Positions 60,670 through 64,000 of a stretch of DNA of 64,000 nucleotides are shown one piece after another. The stretch is from Endozoicomonas gorgoniicola (lineage in GTDB: Bacteria; Pseudomonadota; Gammaproteobacteria; Pseudomonadales; Endozoicomonadaceae): contig NZ_JAPFCC010000001.1 in assembly GCF_025562715.2 (NCBI RefSeq), forward strand, positions 4,238,501 to 4,302,500, given 5' to 3'. The translations under genes were made by a program, and so were the position numbers. The notes beneath the pieces were generated by a model. It searched no databases and had not been told where the DNA came from. It saw nothing but the letters and a program-made list of their open reading frames with translations. Each line of letters opens with the position of its first letter. Positions within the stretch are counted from its first letter, which is position 1.

Positions 60670-63600
60670 TTGGTCAAGTCAGTCGAAAAGCAGTTTAAAT
60701 ATCCCGGCAAGCGTATGGCCGTCGACGGTAACACTGCGGTGATCATGTGTGAACGTGAAGCCTCTGATGCTGCCGGAGCCTACCCTATCACGCCGTCCAC
60801 CCAGATGGGGGAGTATTGGGCAGAGCAGGCATCCGCCGGTCATGTCAACGTATCCGGCAAGCCATTGATCTTCGTTGAGCCTGAGTCAGAGCATGCAGCA
60901 GCGGCAGTAACAGCCGGTATGTCCATGAGTGGCCTGCGTGCCACCAACTTCAGTTCTGCCCAGGGTATCGCCTTTATGCACGAATCCCTGTACGCAGCCG
61001 TAGGTAAACGCCTGCCCTATGTTCTGAACGTCGGCGCTCGTGCAATGACCAAGGCGTCCCTGAACGTACACTGTGGTCACGATGACTATCACTGTATCGA
61101 CGACACCGGTTTCTTTCAGATGTTCGCCGCTAACGCCCAGCAGGCTGCTGACCTGAACCTGATTGGTCGCAAGATTGCAGAACTGTCACTGACACCTGCC
61201 GCCGTGGCACAGGACGGTTTCCTGACCACCCACCTGATTGAGCCGGTTATGGTGCCAGAGCGCGATCTGGTCGAAGAGTTCTGTGGTCGTCCTGATGACA
61301 TCATCGAATGCCCAACCCCTGCCCAGAAGCTGATCTACGGTGAAAAGCGCCGTCGTGTACCGGAACTGTGGGACGTTGATAACCCCGTTGTTGCCGGTAC
61401 AGTTCAAAACCAGGACGCTTACATGCAATCCGTTGCCGCCCAGCGCCCTTACTTCTTTGAACACATTTCAAAGATTACTGACGAGTGCATGGAAGAGTAC
61501 TATCAGCTCACCGGCCGTCGCTATGAACGTGTCATGAACTACAAGATGGACGACGCCGAATACGTTGTTGTCGGACAGGGTTCCATGGCAGAACAGGCGT
61601 GTGCTGTTGCCGACTACATGCGTGAAAAGCGCAACATAAAAATAGGTGTGGTCAACCTGACCATGTACCGTCCGTTCCCGGGTGACCTGATTGGTAAAGC
61701 CCTGAAAGGTCGTAAAGGTGTTGTGGTTCTGGAGCGTACCGACCAGCCTCTGGCGGAAGACCTGCCGATAATTCGTGAGATTCGTGCAGCGATCACAAAG
61801 TGTCAGGAAAATGACATGACTCAAGGCGAAAAGCCTTACGAACACTACGCTACTTTTGGCAAGTTTGACACACCTCGTCTGTACTCCGGTTGCTTCGGCC
61901 TGGGTTCCCGTGACCTGCAGCCAGAAGGCATTATCGCCGCCATTGAAAACATGCTGCCGGAAGGCAGGCACCAGAAGTTCTTCTATCTGGGCATCGATTT
62001 CACCCGTGAAGAAGGACTGAACCCTAAAGAAGACATTCGTCGTCAGGAACTGCTGGACGCTTACCCTGAAATTCACAAAATGAGCCTGAAAGGTTCCGAA
62101 AACCCGGATCTGCTGCCGGAAGGTGCAATCACTGCTCGCCTGCACTCCATCGGTGGCTGGGGCATGATCACCACCGGTAAGAACCTGGCGGTGACCCTGT
62201 TCGACCTGCTGGGTTACGACATTCGTGCTAATCCTAAATACGGCTCCGAGAAAAAAGGTCAGCCAACGACTTACTACCTGTCTGCGGCACCTGAGCCTAT
62301 CCGCATCAACTGCGAATACCATTATGTTGACGTGGTGATGTCCCCGGATGCCAATGTGTTCGGCCATTCCAACCCGCTGTTTGGTTTGAAGCCCGGCGGT
62401 GTCTTCATTATCCAGAGTTCTCTCGAATCCGCAGAGGAAGTCTGGGCAACCATCCCCCGTAAGTATCAGCAGTATATCGTTGATAACGATATCAGCATTT
62501 ATTATCTGGATGGTTTCAAGATCGCTCGTGAAGAGGCCTCCAACCCTGAGCTCCAGTATCGTATGCAGGGTAACGCCTTCCAGGGAGCCTTCTTCCGGGC
62601 GTCTCCATTGCTCAAACGCGGCACTCTGACAGAAGAGAGCCTGTTTGAAGCGATCCGCAGCCAGCTGCAAAGCAAGTTTGGTCACAAGGGCGCTCACGTT
62701 GTAGAAGACAACGTTCGAGAGGTACGCCGTGGCTTTGATGAAATGGTTGAGATCACCGACAAGGTGGTCGGTGCTTCTCTGCCAGAAGTGCGCAAGGAAG
62801 AAAAACTGCCGGTCATGCTGAAGCAGGTGCCAGTCAGCAAAGACGGTGTTTCCGACCTGCACAAGTTCTGGGACGACACCGCTTCTTTCTACGCCAAAGG
62901 CGACGGTGAAGGTAACCCTGCCGACCCAAGTCTGGCTATGAGCCTGATGCCAGCCGGTACCGGTGCTTATCGTGATATGACCGGCATTCGTTTCGAATAC
63001 CCGGAATGGGTTCCTGAAAACTGTACGGCGTGTGGCGACTGCTTCACCATCTGTCCAGACAGTGCATTACCCGCACTGGTTAACACCTTTAGCGAAGTGT
63101 TCGAAACCGCCATCAACCGTATCGAAACCAGGGGTATGCCAACCCGCTTCCTGCGTCGCGATACCCGTGCCATTGAAAAGCGTGTACGGGAGCTGATCGA
63201 AGCCGGTGGTGAAGGTTCTAACCCGAACCAGATGATTGATCAGGCGGTTCTGGAACATCTGAGCAATTCCACGCTGGAAGGTTCTCAGAAAGAAGCCCAG
63301 GAACAGGAATTCAGCCTGCTGCTGGACCAGATCAGCAAGTTCGATTTCTCCATCACCAAACCGTACTACACCAGTCGTGAGAAGAAGGCAAAAGGCTCTG
63401 GTGGCCTGCTGTCGATTACCCTGAACCCGAACACCTGTAAAGGCTGTATGGAGTGTGTAGAAGTCTGTACCGACAACGCACTGGTGGTGAAGCCACAAAC
63501 TGACGAGTCTGTGGACAACATGCGCAAGAACTGGGATTTCTGGATGGATCTGCCCACCACCAGCGAACAGTTCAGCCGTATTGACGATCTCGACGAAAAA

Positions 63601-64000
63601 GTCGGCGCTCTCGAAACCCTGCTGATGGACAAGGCTAACTACATGTCCACCGTCTGTGGTGACGGTGCCTGTCTGGGTTGTGGTGAGAAGAGCATCATTC
63701 ATCTGATGACGTCTACTGTCACGGCTATGATGCAGACAAGGGTTAAAGCTCATCTGAAAGAGATTGACGAGCTGATTGCCAGGCTGGAAACCCACATTCG
63801 CATGAAGCTGGCGGGCGGTGTTGATATCAGCAATGTCGATGCCATCGAACATGCCATTGAAGCCCACAGCGATCATGACCTGACTCTGGCGAACCTGACC
63901 GACAGCCTGAATGCAGAAGGTGCCAGCACACCGATTGATCCGAAGTGGCTGCGCTGGGTAACACAGCTGGTTGAAAAGCTGAAGCACCTGAAATATCGCT
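60670..64000 (+). CDS. Pyruvate/2-oxoacid:ferredoxin oxidoreductase, single chain (3' end outside window)
   Basis: A single polypeptide, at least 1,110 aa within the window and still open. It would oxidatively decarboxylate a 2-oxoacid (pyruvate in the classical enzyme) to acyl-CoA with ferredoxin or flavodoxin as acceptor. Domain order visible is: N-terminal alpha domain (DGNTAVIMCEREASDAAGAY, PITPSTQMGE), the second alpha domain (VVGQGSMAEQA), the gamma domain (IGGWGMITTGKNLA), an 8Fe-type ferredoxin domain (ENCTACGDCFTICPDSA and TCKGCMECVEVCTDNA) and the start of the TPP-binding beta domain (GDGACLGCGEKS). The start is TTG 60670 with GGAAGGAG at 60655-60662. It follows the RnfB-like gene by 20 bp, so the two are co-transcribed. 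Confidence 0.9.
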   Translation, partial: MVKSVEKQFKYPGKRMAVDGNTAVIMCEREASDAAGAYPITPSTQMGEYWAEQASAGHVNVSGKPLIFVEPESEHAAAAVTAGMSMSGLRATNFSSAQGIAFMHESLYAAVGKRLPYVLNVGARAMTKASLNVHCGHDDYHCIDDTGFFQMFAANAQQAADLNLIGRKIAELSLTPAAVAQDGFLTTHLIEPVMVPERDLVEEFCGRPDDIIECPTPAQKLIYGEKRRRVPELWDVDNPVVAGTVQNQDAYMQSVAAQRPYFFEHISKITDECMEEYYQLTGRRYERVMNYKMDDAEYVVVGQGSMAEQACAVADYMREKRNIKIGVVNLTMYRPFPGDLIGKALKGRKGVVVLERTDQPLAEDLPIIREIRAAITKCQENDMTQGEKPYEHYATFGKFDTPRLYSGCFGLGSRDLQPEGIIAAIENMLPEGRHQKFFYLGIDFTREEGLNPKEDIRRQELLDAYPEIHKMSLKGSENPDLLPEGAITARLHSIGGWGMITTGKNLAVTLFDLLGYDIRANPKYGSEKKGQPTTYYLSAAPEPIRINCEYHYVDVVMSPDANVFGHSNPLFGLKPGGVFIIQSSLESAEEVWATIPRKYQQYIVDNDISIYYLDGFKIAREEASNPELQYRMQGNAFQGAFFRASPLLKRGTLTEESLFEAIRSQLQSKFGHKGAHVVEDNVREVRRGFDEMVEITDKVVGASLPEVRKEEKLPVMLKQVPVSKDGVSDLHKFWDDTASFYAKGDGEGNPADPSLAMSLMPAGTGAYRDMTGIRFEYPEWVPENCTACGDCFTICPDSALPALVNTFSEVFETAINRIETRGMPTRFLRRDTRAIEKRVRELIEAGGEGSNPNQMIDQAVLEHLSNSTLEGSQKEAQEQEFSLLLDQISKFDFSITKPYYTSREKKAKGSGGLLSITLNPNTCKGCMECVEVCTDNALVVKPQTDESVDNMRKNWDFWMDLPTTSEQFSRIDDLDEKVGALETLLMDKANYMSTVCGDGACLGCGEKSIIHLMTSTVTAMMQTRVKAHLKEIDELIARLETHIRMKLAGGVDISNVDAIEHAIEAHSDHDLTLANLTDSLNAEGASTPIDPKWLRWVTQLVEKLKHLKYR

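Noticed and set aside
61468..62862. 464-aa minus-strand frame
   Set aside because: Antisense shadow of the PFOR gene, whose plus-strand frame has clear iron-sulfur and TPP motifs.
63067..63987. 306-aa minus-strand frame
   Set aside because: Also antisense to the PFOR gene; no family features.

Overview
The window looks like chromosomal DNA of a host-associated marine gammaproteobacterium, most likely Endozoicomonas or a close relative in the Oceanospirillales. That assignment is inference. The housekeeping genes (nrdB-yfaE, pyrBI, rhlB, yqiA/parE, yeaG-yeaH-ycgB, feoAB, ecotin) are gammaproteobacterial in sequence and order. They are mixed with large secreted or cytoplasmic proteins carrying eukaryote-type domains (RING-H2, ankyrin, OTU, USP, J domain), which is typical of that symbiont group. 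I recognised no rRNA, tRNA or CRISPR array.

Region 1 (1-8.6 kb) is mostly housekeeping. It holds the 3' end of class Ia ribonucleotide reductase nrdB with its ferredoxin yfaE, a bile-acid:sodium-symporter-family carrier, and pyrBI preceded by what looks like a PyrL-type leader peptide overlapping a terminator hairpin (UTP-sensing attenuation). An EamA transporter, the RNA helicase RhlB and a PIN-PhoH ATPase follow. Region 2 (8.8-15.7 kb) holds a 1.26-kaa exported protein with a C-terminal RING-H2 finger, then a three-gene HlyD/ABC-2 exporter.

Region 3 (15.7-20.1 kb) is an iron locus. feoA-feoB and a small FeoB-associated Cys-rich protein run rightward. A DUF4198 protein and a 104-aa exported protein run leftward. 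The intergenic region between the two arms carries an FNR-like and a Fur-like palindrome. Region 4 (20.2-34.9 kb) is metabolic and housekeeping: flavin reductase, gamma-glutamyltransferase, LOG-family hydrolase, YqiA esterase, GlpT-like transporter, acyl-CoA-synthetase-like ligase, ParE, an orphan CcdA-like antitoxin and the PrkA/YeaH/SpoVR stress operon.

Region 5 (34.8-41.1 kb) has two unrecognised proteins, an iron-dependent alcohol dehydrogenase and a selenium/sulfur locus: yedF, a class V aminotransferase, a DUF3343 carrier, a decayed selD fragment and, divergently, a C_GCAxxG_C_C protein. Region 6 (41.3-58.3 kb) is an accessory, effector-like island. It has an exported ankyrin protein, a 3.93-kb tandem duplication encoding two exported OTU-type proteins whose central segment alone has diverged, an IS110-family element (probably with a bridge RNA) sitting in J-domain effector-like sequence, REP-like and 22-bp-period repeats, ecotin, and a USP-type deubiquitinase-like protein.

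Region 7 (58.3-64 kb) returns to core genes: a DUF6279 lipoprotein, an RnfB-like iron-sulfur protein and a very large single-chain pyruvate/2-oxoacid:ferredoxin oxidoreductase that runs off the end. The main theme is repeated investment in ubiquitin-pathway-like enzymes (RING, two OTU, USP) plus a protease inhibitor, which fits interaction with a eukaryotic host.
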